Assembly: GCA_947169385.1 (NCBI GenBank)
Contig: CAMVPR010000025.1
Coordinates: 1-40,257 of the forward strand
From: an uncultured Lachnospiraceae bacterium
GTDB lineage: Bacteria; Bacillota; Clostridia; Lachnospirales; Lachnospiraceae
DNA length: 40,257 nt
Reading direction: 5' to 3'
Below the pieces are notes generated by a model, which saw only the letters and a list, made by a program, of their open reading frames with translations, was not told where the DNA came from and did not search any database. Below, one piece after another: positions 31,892 through 40,093 of this stretch (position 1 is its first letter; each line of letters opens with the position of its first letter). The position numbers were made by a program, and so were the translations under genes.

Positions 31892-32815
31892 GTGAACGAT
31901 GAATTTAAACGCAAGCTTCCGGGACTAGTCAGCACGATAACAGACAATTATAAGGAGTCGGAATTCTTTTTCGTCAAAGAGGACACTCCTTTCCCGGACA
32001 GAGAGAAGATCATAGATATCATCAAGGCGGTAAGGCGGCTTATATTCCCGGGATATTTCGGCAATGAGCACCAGAATATATATAACCCTTCTTACTTTGT
32101 GGGGCACATGCTTATTCATATCGAGGATGAGTTATATAAGCAGATATTGGCTGCTCTTGCATATTCCAACGACGGAGCGCTAAGTAAGACAGAGGTTAAA
32201 TCAAAGGCGCAGGATGTGACGGTTAAGTTTATAGAGCAGCTTCCGGACATCCAACAGATTCTTATAAACGATGTACAGGCGGCATACGACGGCGATCCCG
32301 CTGCCAACAATAAAGAAGAGATTATATTCTCATATCCTGGTATGCTTGCCATATTTGTGTACAGAATTGCTCATGTGCTTTACGAACTTAAGGTTCCATA
32401 TATTCCAAGAATCATGACTGAATACGCACATTCAAGAAGTGGTATAGATATCAACGCCGGTGCGAAGATAGGCAACAACTTCTTTATGGATCACGGAACG
32501 GGTATAGTAATAGGTGAGACGACAGAGATCGGCAACAACGTTAAGATATATCAGGGTGTTACTTTAGGAGCTCTTTCAACGAGACAGGGACATTTGCTTA
32601 ACGGAGTCAAACGTCATCCTACCATAGAGGACGATGTAACCATTTATTCTAATGCTTCAATATTAGGCGGCAACACTGTAATAGGCAAGGGCGCGATAAT
32701 CGGAGGTAGTGCATTTGTCATCTCCTCAGTTCCGGCTATGACCAAAGTTAATGTAGTTAATCCTGCTCTTTCATATCAGGGACCTGAGATGGGTGTTAAT
32801 GATTGGGTAATATAA
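31892..32815 (+). CDS. cysE: serine O-acetyltransferase
   Basis: This enzyme makes O-acetylserine, the precursor of cysteine. From GTG 31892 (AGGAG at eight bases) the product is 307 aa, the longer clostridial form. The N-terminal half is helical. The C-terminal half has the left-handed beta-helix hexapeptide repeats with the signature SGIDINAGAKIG, MDHGTGIVIGETTEIG and YQGVTLGA, including catalytic His in the DHGTG segment. A reading frame nine codons longer exists but its ATG lacks a ribosome site. cysK is not adjacent. The gene is monocistronic, ending at a strong terminator. Confidence 0.93.
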   Translation: MNDEFKRKLPGLVSTITDNYKESEFFFVKEDTPFPDREKIIDIIKAVRRLIFPGYFGNEHQNIYNPSYFVGHMLIHIEDELYKQILAALAYSNDGALSKTEVKSKAQDVTVKFIEQLPDIQQILINDVQAAYDGDPAANNKEEIIFSYPGMLAIFVYRIAHVLYELKVPYIPRIMTEYAHSRSGIDINAGAKIGNNFFMDHGTGIVIGETTEIGNNVKIYQGVTLGALSTRQGHLLNGVKRHPTIEDDVTIYSNASILGGNTVIGKGAIIGGSAFVISSVPAMTKVNVVNPALSYQGPEMGVNDWVI

Positions 32816-32820
32816 TTTAA

Positions 32821-32857
32821 AACGAAGGTGAGTTCTATCAAATCACCTTCGTTTTTT
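32821..32857 (+). terminator. terminator after cysE
   Basis: A perfect 11-bp stem, AACGAAGGTGA with TCACCTTCGTT, is followed by T residues on the plus strand. Its right arm contains the stop codon of the convergent minus-strand gene. Confidence 0.92.
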
Positions 32858-33343
32858 ACGGTTTTTTTCAACTTTAAGTGTATATCCAAGAAGCAGCAGC
32901 GAAGCTATAAAACATAATGCGCCTACCACATATGCAAATGTTGACGCATCCTTATAATACTCTTCTCTCTTCTCGATATAGTATTTATACGGGTCATCGG
33001 GTGAATAGTGTATAACAACCATATCTCCTACGTTCTCACCTCCCACATCATCATATATGGTTTTGAACCTGAAACTGCTGTTTTCACCCGGTTTAATATC
33101 AATGCGTACCCACCATCCACTTCTTTTATTACCGGTAAACCCGGAGGCATCAATATCTTTCCCACGTTCTCTTGTTCCTTTTGCTTCCTCGGTAACTACA
33201 CCAAGCACTTTCTCAGTGCAATTCTCTTTATAATCATTGTAGATACCTCTTTCCCAAATACCTCCGATAACACAGACTACAGCAAACGAGAATACGAGCA
33301 AAACACAAAACATCATTGCTTTAAAGCTTGGTTTATTATCCAA
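32843..33343 (-). CDS. DUF3592-like membrane protein
   Basis: From TTG 33343 the product is 166 aa with two membrane segments (about residues 8-28 and 133-153) around an extracytoplasmic domain. That domain resembles DUF3592: an EEAKGTR strand, SSFRFKTIYDD, then GDMVVIHYSPDDPYKYYI, which matches the family's GDxVxVxYNPxxP ending. The tail is very basic (KVEKNRKKRR). An ATG at 33370 is open in frame, but it lies inside a terminator stem and the GGAGG site lies after it, so TTG is preferred. The gene follows the RDD gene across the terminator; a little read-through may be its source of transcription. The function is unknown. Confidence 0.75.
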   Translation of the reverse strand: MDNKPSFKAMMFCVLLVFSFAVVCVIGGIWERGIYNDYKENCTEKVLGVVTEEAKGTRERGKDIDASGFTGNKRSGWWVRIDIKPGENSSFRFKTIYDDVGGENVGDMVVIHYSPDDPYKYYIEKREEYYKDASTFAYVVGALCFIASLLLLGYTLKVEKNRKKRR

Positions 33344-33354
33344 AAGAGTGTCCT

Positions 33355-33395
33355 CCAAAAATGTGCACACCGAATATTGATTATCCGGTGTGCAC
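33355..33395 (-). terminator. terminator of the GntR-ABC-SppA-RDD operon
   Basis: A perfect 10-bp stem, GTGCACACCG with CGGTGTGCAC, is followed by ATTTTT on the minus strand, about 20 bases after the RDD gene stop. Confidence 0.8.
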
Positions 33396-33414
33396 GTTGA
33401 TTATTCTTACCTGA

Positions 33415-34119
33415 TTAATCAGATGCTATAGTATCATCCTCTGAAACAACAGGTGCCTCATTAGGTTTAGTCGTCTCATTCTCAGATATAACAGGAACAT
33501 CATTGTAAGGCCTTGTAACAGGGCTTTGCGGAAGATTACCCGTATTAAAATACGGCTCTGCCTGATTAGATCCTTGATTCATTCGCTGGTTAGCCATCAT
33601 TTGCTGTCTTAAACGTCTCTCTTCTTCTTCCTTAGCCTTACGCTCGTTGAAACGCTTATATGCGCCCTCCTCATGAACGTAGATAACTCTCGTATCAGAT
33701 ATGCGATCGTGGAACGATCTCTTCTGCTCATCAGGAATAATCATAAGATAACCGATAAATATAATCAACGCTGACAAATACTTACCAAAGATCTCACGAA
33801 CCACAACCTCAGACAGCTTAAGATCTCTGTCTTCAATACTCACAACCTTAATCCTAAGAAGCATCTTACCGATTGTTGCACCACAGTAATATGTCATAAG
33901 AATGAAATAAAGTGATGTAAGTATAAATGCTATAACATCGTAAAATGTGTAATTAAAGAACACATCCCTTACAAAGAATCCGTTTGGATTACTAAATGAT
34001 TGAATAACTGCAGGAATCTTAAATCCGAACAACAATATGCCTACGATGAACATATCTGTTATATATGCGAAGAATCGTACTAAAAATCCTGCAAATGGTT
34101 TCTCGGTTTTATTTTGCAT
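33415..34119 (-). CDS. RDD family membrane protein, possible SppA partner (SppI-like)
   Basis: The 234-aa protein has an RDD domain: an N-terminal FLVRFFAYITDMFIVGILLF with the R..A..D motif, a second segment (DVIAFILTSLYFILMTYYCG), then ATIGKMLLRIKVV and RSFHDRISDTRVI. After that comes a charged coiled segment (KAKEEEERRLRQQMM) and an acidic, Pro/Thr-rich tail. It overlaps the sppA gene by 11 bases. In B. subtilis an RDD protein encoded next to SppA (YteJ/SppI) binds and inhibits it, so the same pairing is inferred here. The gene ends at a strong terminator. Confidence 0.88.
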   Translation of the reverse strand: MQNKTEKPFAGFLVRFFAYITDMFIVGILLFGFKIPAVIQSFSNPNGFFVRDVFFNYTFYDVIAFILTSLYFILMTYYCGATIGKMLLRIKVVSIEDRDLKLSEVVVREIFGKYLSALIIFIGYLMIIPDEQKRSFHDRISDTRVIYVHEEGAYKRFNERKAKEEEERRLRQQMMANQRMNQGSNQAEPYFNTGNLPQSPVTRPYNDVPVISENETTKPNEAPVVSEDDTIASD

Positions 34120-35146
34120 AGTACATCAACTCCCCATTCTTACTGTCGTTCATCATCTCCTCTAACATCTCAAGCTCACTCTTCTCTTTCATGCTTGATA
34201 CCTTACCGAAAAGCGAACCAAAGATGTCAGAAATCGAATCGCCACCAGGTACGAAGTATTCTGCATCTTCGTCCAATCCGAAATCTTTGTTAAGACTTGC
34301 CAAAGCATCTTCCTCGCCCATAATATCATCGATAAGCTTGTTATCAAGAGCTTGCTGAGCTGAGTATATACGTCCGTCAGCAAGTTTCTTAACTGTATCA
34401 ACCGGAAGATTTCTTCCCTCTGAAACTATTCCGGTAAACTGATCATACGCTTCATCAACAAGACTCTGTAAGATCTTCTCCTGCTCATCTGTCATATCTG
34501 CAGCAGCAGAACCCATAGCTTTATTACGTCCTGATGTGATATCAATCTCTTTAACTCCAAGCTTATCCATAAGCTCCTTATAGTTGGTCAAAGATATAAT
34601 AACACCGATAGATCCTGTCCAGCAGTTTCTGTTAGCATAAATCTTGTCTGCTGCCATCGAGATGTAATAACCACCTGAGCATGCCTCAGAAGCAAAATAT
34701 GCATAAACAGGACGTTTGGTCTTCTCTTTGTACTCCATAAGCTTCTCATAAAGCTCATCACTCTCGTAAACTGTTCCACCAGGGCTGTTAACATAAAGAA
34801 GAATACCTGTATTGTTATCATTATCGATAAGATCGTTGATAGTCTTCATATAGAGATCATGATTGTACTGACCGCCTGTAGCCTGGCTAAAGTAGCTTGT
34901 TCCCGAATCAGATGGCATTATCGTTCCAACAATGTCAAGTCGGGCTACAAACTTCTCGTTTGGATAAGTAACCTTGTCTTTGGCCTCAGAAACAGTTCCG
35001 AACATATCAGAAAATGTTGACTTAAGCTCCTTAGCCTGTTCCTTAGCTAACTTGTTATTGTAATGTGCTGAGATAACTCCACTCACACCTGTTACAAGAA
35101 ACAGTATAACTACAATTACAACAACTACTGTTTGTTTTGTCTTCAT
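34109..35146 (-). CDS. sppA: signal peptide peptidase SppA, Ser-Lys protease
   Basis: SppA is a membrane-anchored protease that degrades leftover signal peptides and, in B. subtilis, contributes to lantibiotic resistance. The 345-aa short form has one N-terminal membrane segment (about 6-26). The catalytic pair is visible as Ser157 (EACSGGYYIS) and Lys209 (SGRNKAMGS), 52 residues apart as in the B. subtilis enzyme. LYVNSPGGTVYESDELY and TGSIGVI are also conserved. GGAGAAG precedes the start. It lies 15 bases after the ABC permease and overlaps the RDD gene. Confidence 0.95.
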   Translation of the reverse strand: MKTKQTVVVVIVVILFLVTGVSGVISAHYNNKLAKEQAKELKSTFSDMFGTVSEAKDKVTYPNEKFVARLDIVGTIMPSDSGTSYFSQATGGQYNHDLYMKTINDLIDNDNNTGILLYVNSPGGTVYESDELYEKLMEYKEKTKRPVYAYFASEACSGGYYISMAADKIYANRNCWTGSIGVIISLTNYKELMDKLGVKEIDITSGRNKAMGSAAADMTDEQEKILQSLVDEAYDQFTGIVSEGRNLPVDTVKKLADGRIYSAQQALDNKLIDDIMGEEDALASLNKDFGLDEDAEYFVPGGDSISDIFGSLFGKVSSMKEKSELEMLEEMMNDSKNGELMYYAK

Positions 35147-35161
35147 AATTAATCTTCTCCT

Positions 35162-36010
35162 TTATTCAAGATTGAGCTTGCGCTCATATATGTATTTAGT
35201 AACAAAGAAAGCTACCAAACCAACAACTGCCATCAAAACAGTCACAATAAGAATTATAACATGTGTTGCTCCCATAAACAACTCCGGTGTTGCATTCTCA
35301 CCTGCTGCCATAAATGGTGCGAACAAACCAGGAATTGCTGTAAAAATCATAGTTGCAATCTGTGTAATAATACCTATCACTGATGTTATAATCATGTAAA
35401 ACACTACAGACCACACAAACTTATGAGTACTAATAAGCTGTCCCAATGCCACACTTACGTACATTATAAGTATCGAGTAAACCACACTGACTAAACTCAT
35501 TATTGTATACTCCGCAATAAATAATGCAATAGGAATGTTAACTACACTCTTAAATTCATCATATGCCACCTTAAGTTCTCTCATAATATCCGGAAAATGA
35601 TCAAATCCTCCGGTCACACCTGCTAATACAATAACTGTCAGTACTATAAAAATTATGAGATATATAACCGAGCAGATGGTATAGATGCATGCTGATAACA
35701 GCTTAGACAGAATATGCTGTGATGTATTGACAGGAAGCGTATGAGTTAAATATCCCTCATCGCTTGACATAGTTCGATAGAATCTAAACGCTACTCCAAA
35801 CTGTATTCCGTAAGCCAATACTGCAACTATCGCAAATCCCAAGAATATTAGTGATGGAATCATAATAATGTCGACCACGCTGTTCTTTATAGCTACTACT
35901 CCAACCACTCCAATTTCAAATATTGCACTGGCAATCAACACACAGATTATAACCAGTCCACAATAGTGCCATAATGATTTCATTTCATGTTTCATAAGCT
36001 TTAGTAACAT
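35162..36010 (-). CDS. ABC transporter permease
   Basis: The 282-aa protein has about six membrane segments (from CGLVIICVLIASAIFEIG to VTVLMAVVGLVAFFVTKYIY). It fits the ABC-2/YtrC-D-like permeases with the pattern SSDEGYLTHTLPVNTSQHILSKL after the second segment, typical of this group in Clostridia. It overlaps the ATPase gene by 10 bases and has GGGAGGTG before its start, so both are co-translated. The substrate is unknown. Association with a YtrA-type regulator and SppA points to envelope stress rather than nutrient uptake. Confidence 0.88.
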   Translation of the reverse strand: MLLKLMKHEMKSLWHYCGLVIICVLIASAIFEIGVVGVVAIKNSVVDIIMIPSLIFLGFAIVAVLAYGIQFGVAFRFYRTMSSDEGYLTHTLPVNTSQHILSKLLSACIYTICSVIYLIIFIVLTVIVLAGVTGGFDHFPDIMRELKVAYDEFKSVVNIPIALFIAEYTIMSLVSVVYSILIMYVSVALGQLISTHKFVWSVVFYMIITSVIGIITQIATMIFTAIPGLFAPFMAAGENATPELFMGATHVIILIVTVLMAVVGLVAFFVTKYIYERKLNLE

Positions 36011-36702
36011 CTGAACACCTCCCTAAAGAGCTCGTCTACCGACTTGCCTTCATTTGCCCTGATATCATCAACGGCTGCAGAAAGAACCGTTCTTCCGTTC
36101 TGCAGAAAGATTACTTCGTCGAGTATTCTCTCTATGTCCGTAATCAAATGTGTTGAGATAAGTATCGATGCGTTCTCATCATAATTACTGAGAATAGTAT
36201 CTAAAATGTAATCCCTTGAAGCAGGATCAACTCCTCCGATTGGCTCATCTAACACATAGAGCTTAGCACGCCTACTCATAACCAGTATAAGCTGTACCTT
36301 CTCCTTGGTTCCCTTAGATAGAACCTTAAGCTTCTCATCTGGATTGATATTGAGATTCATAAGCATGTTATACGCTCTCTCTTTATCAAAGTCTTCATAG
36401 AAATCGCTGTAGTAGTCGATAAGGTTGTTGGTTGTCATCCATTCTGCAAAATATAACTTATCCGGCAGATAGGAAATAAGTGACTTGCTTCTAGGACCGA
36501 TACCGGATCCATCAACATATATCTCACCGGTCGTCGGAGCAAGAAGTCCGTTGATCAACTTAATAAGAGTTGTCTTGCCACTTCCGTTAGGACCTAAAAG
36601 TCCATATATCCTTCCCGGTTCTAGATGTAAATGAATGTTCTCAAGAACCACTTTGCGTCCAAATGCTTTAGTAACAGCATTGACTGTAAGTAACTCACTC
36701 AT
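36001..36702 (-). CDS. ABC transporter ATP-binding protein
   Basis: The 233-aa protein has Walker A GPNGSGKTT, a degenerate signature loop LSKGTKEKVQLIL, Walker B LYVLDEP with GGVDP, and the H-loop ISTHLI. The loop form LSKGTKEK is typical of YtrB-like ATPases. I choose ATG 36702, which has AGGAGG eight bases upstream; that site contains the stop of the GntR gene. An in-frame codon 12 positions upstream would lie inside the GntR gene. It energises the adjacent permease. Confidence 0.93.
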   Translation of the reverse strand: MSELLTVNAVTKAFGRKVVLENIHLHLEPGRIYGLLGPNGSGKTTLIKLINGLLAPTTGEIYVDGSGIGPRSKSLISYLPDKLYFAEWMTTNNLIDYYSDFYEDFDKERAYNMLMNLNINPDEKLKVLSKGTKEKVQLILVMSRRAKLYVLDEPIGGVDPASRDYILDTILSNYDENASILISTHLITDIERILDEVIFLQNGRTVLSAAVDDIRANEGKSVDELFREVFRCY

Positions 36703-36706
36703 ATCA

Positions 36707-37075
36707 TCATCCTCCTGATTCTTCAATGTAATCTTCAAGTGTTTTAACTATCTCTTGGTCATTAAGGCCTAAGCCCTTCATGTTACCGTAATAATCTACT
36801 GTAAGCTCTCTCGCGTATGAGGTGGAAACCTGATTCACATTGGTCTCCGCTGATATAAATCTCCCCTCTGTACGATTAGAATACATAAGTCCTTCTCGCT
36901 CTAACCCCTGCAAAGCCTTCTGCATAGTGTTAGGATTAACTCCTGCCTCCGCAGCCAAAACTCTCACAGGGGGTACCCTGTCTCCTGCGCTAAGTTCGCC
37001 GGTTGCTATCTGCATCTTAATGTGCTCCATGAGTTGCAGATAAACAGGTCTGTCGTTGTCTATCTTCCATGCCAT
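36707..37075 (-). CDS. GntR family regulator, YtrA subfamily
   Basis: From ATG 37075 (site AAAGGAGG) the product is 122 aa. It has the winged-helix domain MAWKIDNDRPVYLQLMEHI, ...GDRVPPVRVLAAEAGVNPNTMQKALQGLEREGLMYS, which lacks a large effector domain, and a C-terminal helical segment of about 45 residues. That short build is the YtrA subfamily, whose members repress an adjacent ABC transporter operon and respond to cell-wall antibiotics in B. subtilis. A longer open frame upstream (to 37207) has no ribosome site and covers the promoter. It probably autoregulates through the dyad around its promoter. Confidence 0.93.
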   Translation of the reverse strand: MAWKIDNDRPVYLQLMEHIKMQIATGELSAGDRVPPVRVLAAEAGVNPNTMQKALQGLEREGLMYSNRTEGRFISAETNVNQVSTSYARELTVDYYGNMKGLGLNDQEIVKTLEDYIEESGG

Positions 37076-37108
37076 ATTGCTCCTCCTTTCTTGTACGATT
37101 ATATAAAT

Positions 37109-37160
37109 TGTATTATTGTACTGTTGTGTTGTTGTACTAAGGTCATAATACAATAATACA
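37109..37160. promoter_or_regulatory. operator-like dyad around the GntR operon promoter
   Basis: On the plus strand TGTATTATTG (37109-37118) and CAATAATACA (37151-37160) are perfect inverted copies, 32 bases apart. One arm lies in the -35/-10 spacer and abuts the -10, the other lies downstream of the transcription start. They are candidate half-sites for the GntR protein, or could pair in the leader RNA. Confidence 0.45.
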
Positions 37161-37173
37161 TCGCCTAAGTCAA
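37145..37173 (-). promoter_or_regulatory. promoter of the GntR-ABC-SppA-RDD operon
   Basis: TTGACT (37168-37173) and TATTAT (37145-37150) are spaced 17 bases on the minus strand, about 70 bases before the GntR ATG. Confidence 0.8.
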
Positions 37174-37193
37174 GTATTTTTTCAAGGAAATAT

Positions 37194-37226
37194 AAAAAAG
37201 TCGCCAAACCCTTATGTTTAGCGACT
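37194..37226 (-). terminator. terminator after the metallophosphoesterase gene
   Basis: AGTCGCTAAAC pairs with GTTTGGCGACT (one G-U) around a 6-base loop and is followed by TTTTTAT on the minus strand. It separates this unit from the GntR promoter. Confidence 0.9.
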
Positions 37227-37233
37227 TTATGCT

Positions 37234-37938
37234 TTATGTTCTTATTGTTAAATCAATACCGTCCATGTATATGTCAGGCCTTACTGTATTAGCAAACTCC
37301 TTATAATCATCCTCTCTAATCATGCTCCTCCTGACTTCATCAACCTTTATCCACTCGTCAAGGGTAAGCGGCATGTAGTCAGAATACATACAAAAACAAT
37401 TAATCATCTGACACGGAGTGTTAATCGAGTCTTTCTCTTTCTTGACCGGTCTTTTAAATGACTTGGTCTCGGTAATAAACTGATTGATTAGATACTCGTC
37501 AAATGTATCATGCACGTGACCGTACAACATATAAGTCTTAGGATTACCGTCCTTGTCTTTATGAAACTGTCCGTCATAACACATCATCGGATAGTGACTT
37601 AGTATAACCGATCGCTTGTTATCCTTCATCTTCTTATATGGTGTTATCCACATAAACTTACTCTTGTCAAACTTAGAATCGTCCAAATACCTGTGGTCAT
37701 GATTACCCTCAATCAGTCCAATCTTCCCATTAAGCTGACCAAGAATCTCAGCAGTCAAAGATGGCTTTCCCATTGAGAAATCTCCGAGAACTATAACCTC
37801 ATCTCTTTTATTAACTCTCTTATTCCATTGGATAATCATGTATTCATGCATCTTCTCAAGGCTTTCAAAGCCCCTGTGATCCATATCATTTAACAGATTC
37901 TCGTGAAAGAAATGAAGGTCTGCAATATAAAATCTCAT
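37234..37938 (-). CDS. calcineurin-like metallophosphoesterase
   Basis: The 234-aa protein carries the five metallophosphoesterase motifs: DLHFFH at the N terminus, GDFSMGK, GNHDHR, LSHYP and GHVHDT. It lacks a signal peptide, so it is probably cytoplasmic; its substrate (nucleotide, phosphodiester or other) cannot be told. The C-terminal part has MINCFCMYSDYMPLTLDEW, a segment usual in this small subgroup. It lies 13 bases after the leucine-rich-repeat gene, suggesting co-transcription, and is followed by a terminator. Confidence 0.88.
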   Translation of the reverse strand: MRFYIADLHFFHENLLNDMDHRGFESLEKMHEYMIIQWNKRVNKRDEVIVLGDFSMGKPSLTAEILGQLNGKIGLIEGNHDHRYLDDSKFDKSKFMWITPYKKMKDNKRSVILSHYPMMCYDGQFHKDKDGNPKTYMLYGHVHDTFDEYLINQFITETKSFKRPVKKEKDSINTPCQMINCFCMYSDYMPLTLDEWIKVDEVRRSMIREDDYKEFANTVRPDIYMDGIDLTIRT

Positions 37939-37951
37939 ATACCAGGCTCCT

Positions 37952-40093
37952 TTAGTAGTATAAATATATCTTCTTCGTTATATATTTGCCATAGATTGTG
38001 TCTTTGCCTACAGTCTTATACGGTCTTACTCTTATGTATATATATTTACCCTTTGGCAGTTTAAAATCAAGCTTTAATGAATCTCCTTTGATCTTCTTGG
38101 AATACAGCTTATTCTTGTATTTGGAATCAGAGAATATCTTGACCTGACATCCCGTGGCTTCATTGACCTTTGATAAATATACCTTAACTCTATCTACACC
38201 GTCCCTTGATATTGAAGTGTTGTCCGGATATTCTTCATCCCACACATCAAAAAACGTGAGTCTGTTCTTAAAATCTCCCGAATATACAAATGTGGTATTT
38301 CTGACAGTCGGGAAAGAATATGTACCTAGTGATATCGACGGATTAAGGATATTAACCCTCTTATCGCTGACAGAATAATCGATATTTCGCTTATCCTTGT
38401 CATTTAAAAGCTTTTTATACTTACCGACGCAATAAAAGGCATAGTCGTCAACCTTTTTGATATGAGACGGCAGTGTAATCAACTCAAACGGAATATGATA
38501 GAATGCTCTCGCCTCAATAGTTTTTAGATTCGGATACTTAAGTACCTCATTGATATCGAGGTTATAACAGTATTCAAATGCGGAATATCCTATTGTTGTT
38601 ATACTTTCAGGAAGTGTAACCGAGCTTAACCTGTCGCAGTATGAGAAAGCCTCATCAGGCAGTCTCTCAAAATCATTCTTAAATACAACCTTTTCAAGCT
38701 TCTTGGCATTTGAAAATGCATCCGTAAAGGTTTCAACATTCTCAGGAACGGTAATCTCTTTAACAGGTGTATATTCCATAAAGCCTTTGTCTAAGGTCTT
38801 GACCGATGAAGGAAGCTTAAGTTCCTTAAGAGAAGTACCCGAAAAAGCCTGAATACCTATATATTCAAGACCTTCGTTAAGCTCAATCTCCTCTAGCGAT
38901 TCAAGATCATAAAATGCACCTGAAGTTATCTCTTTGACATTAGGTCCCAATATAACCTTCTTTATGTTGTTGTTCTTTAATACTCCGGAATTATTAAAGC
39001 ATGATACATATTCCGCACAGTCCGGTATCCTTACCACCTCATCATCACCGTAGTAACAATACGCTATCTTGCCGTCAGCAGAGACCACATATTGATTATC
39101 ATAGTCAGAATCTTCTTCTCCTGACATATCCACCATCAAAAAGCCGTCATTAAGCTTGACATATCCCGCCTTGCTTAAGCTTTTAATAACTGCCCTGCTG
39201 CTCATGCATGAATTGGTAAGCCTGTCTATATCTTCCTTTGGAAGTTTATCTGACTTGATTTCAAATGAATCCAGTGTAAGAAGCGACCACAATGTAGAGT
39301 CTGTATTGCTAAAATCAAGATGTAAGACGCTCTCAGGTATGTACACTGATTTAAGTGATGTCACAACACGCTCATCATCCTCGCCTGCATCATATTCATA
39401 TTCAAAGCCTTCAAGCTTAATGGTTTCACAGGATTCAGCCACATTAAGTTCTGTCACTCCACCTAAAACTCTAAGTAAGGTCTTGCCACTCTTATCATAT
39501 ACAGCTCCATCAATACTCTTGTATTTCTTGTCGCTGTCAGGGATATTGATATTCTCCGCTCTTACGAGCTTTAAGATATCAATGTCAAATGCCGTCGTAA
39601 AGTTAATTGTCTCAACATTTGCCTTATATGAGGTTATTGTTCCGGAGCCTTCATCTCCTGTCGAAGTCCAGTCAAGCTTCATCTTCCCCGGCATATTAAC
39701 CGTCTTAATCTTATACTCACCGCCTAAAGAACCTCCACCCATGTACTTAACTGACTTAGGGATGGTGATTTCATCATACTTACCGCCATAAAAAGCATAC
39801 GGACCTATGTAGGTCACTGTATCAGATATAGTAATCTTCTTAAGCTTCTTGCATCCATAAAAAGCATATGGAGGAACCCCGGTAACGCCATTCTTAATCA
39901 CAAGCTTTTTTATAGATTTAACGGACTTGGCATCAAGAATCTGAGTCTCCTTCATCGCTCCCTTGCCGGACACAGTGCAGATTCCGTCTTTAACGGTAAT
40001 CTTAACTGCAGCTGATGCATCAACACATGTAAATCCATATACCATGGTAAATGTTATTATAAGCAATGCAATAATCTTCTTAAAGTTCCTCAT
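37952..40093 (-). CDS. secreted BspA-type leucine-rich-repeat protein
   Basis: From ATG 40093 (site GGGAGGG) the product is 713 aa. It has a signal peptide (about residues 1-28, KIIALLIITFTMVYGFTCVDASA). BspA/LRR_5 repeats then run in at least two blocks, about 35-130 and 360-560, for example AFYGCKKLKKITISDTVTYI, AFSGTSLKELKLPSSVKTL and AFSYCDRLSSVTLPESITTI. The C-terminal 90 residues look like a fibronectin-III-like strand domain (LPKGKYIYIRVRPYKTVGKD). No LPxTG or membrane anchor is seen, so attachment is unclear. Such proteins are common on Lachnospiraceae and often mediate binding to host or plant material. The 160 bases upstream hold no gene and no clear promoter. Confidence 0.88.
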   Translation of the reverse strand: MRNFKKIIALLIITFTMVYGFTCVDASAAVKITVKDGICTVSGKGAMKETQILDAKSVKSIKKLVIKNGVTGVPPYAFYGCKKLKKITISDTVTYIGPYAFYGGKYDEITIPKSVKYMGGGSLGGEYKIKTVNMPGKMKLDWTSTGDEGSGTITSYKANVETINFTTAFDIDILKLVRAENINIPDSDKKYKSIDGAVYDKSGKTLLRVLGGVTELNVAESCETIKLEGFEYEYDAGEDDERVVTSLKSVYIPESVLHLDFSNTDSTLWSLLTLDSFEIKSDKLPKEDIDRLTNSCMSSRAVIKSLSKAGYVKLNDGFLMVDMSGEEDSDYDNQYVVSADGKIAYCYYGDDEVVRIPDCAEYVSCFNNSGVLKNNNIKKVILGPNVKEITSGAFYDLESLEEIELNEGLEYIGIQAFSGTSLKELKLPSSVKTLDKGFMEYTPVKEITVPENVETFTDAFSNAKKLEKVVFKNDFERLPDEAFSYCDRLSSVTLPESITTIGYSAFEYCYNLDINEVLKYPNLKTIEARAFYHIPFELITLPSHIKKVDDYAFYCVGKYKKLLNDKDKRNIDYSVSDKRVNILNPSISLGTYSFPTVRNTTFVYSGDFKNRLTFFDVWDEEYPDNTSISRDGVDRVKVYLSKVNEATGCQVKIFSDSKYKNKLYSKKIKGDSLKLDFKLPKGKYIYIRVRPYKTVGKDTIYGKYITKKIYLYY

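Noticed and set aside
37109-37160. Terminator formed by the long dyad at the GntR promoter
   Set aside because: The arms are 32 bases apart, AT-rich and have no T-run; one arm is upstream of the -10, so it is not transcribed.
39156-39791. Plus-strand reading frame of 211 codons
   Set aside because: Lies fully opposite the leucine-rich-repeat gene; Ser/Leu-rich antisense translation, no ribosome site or promoter.
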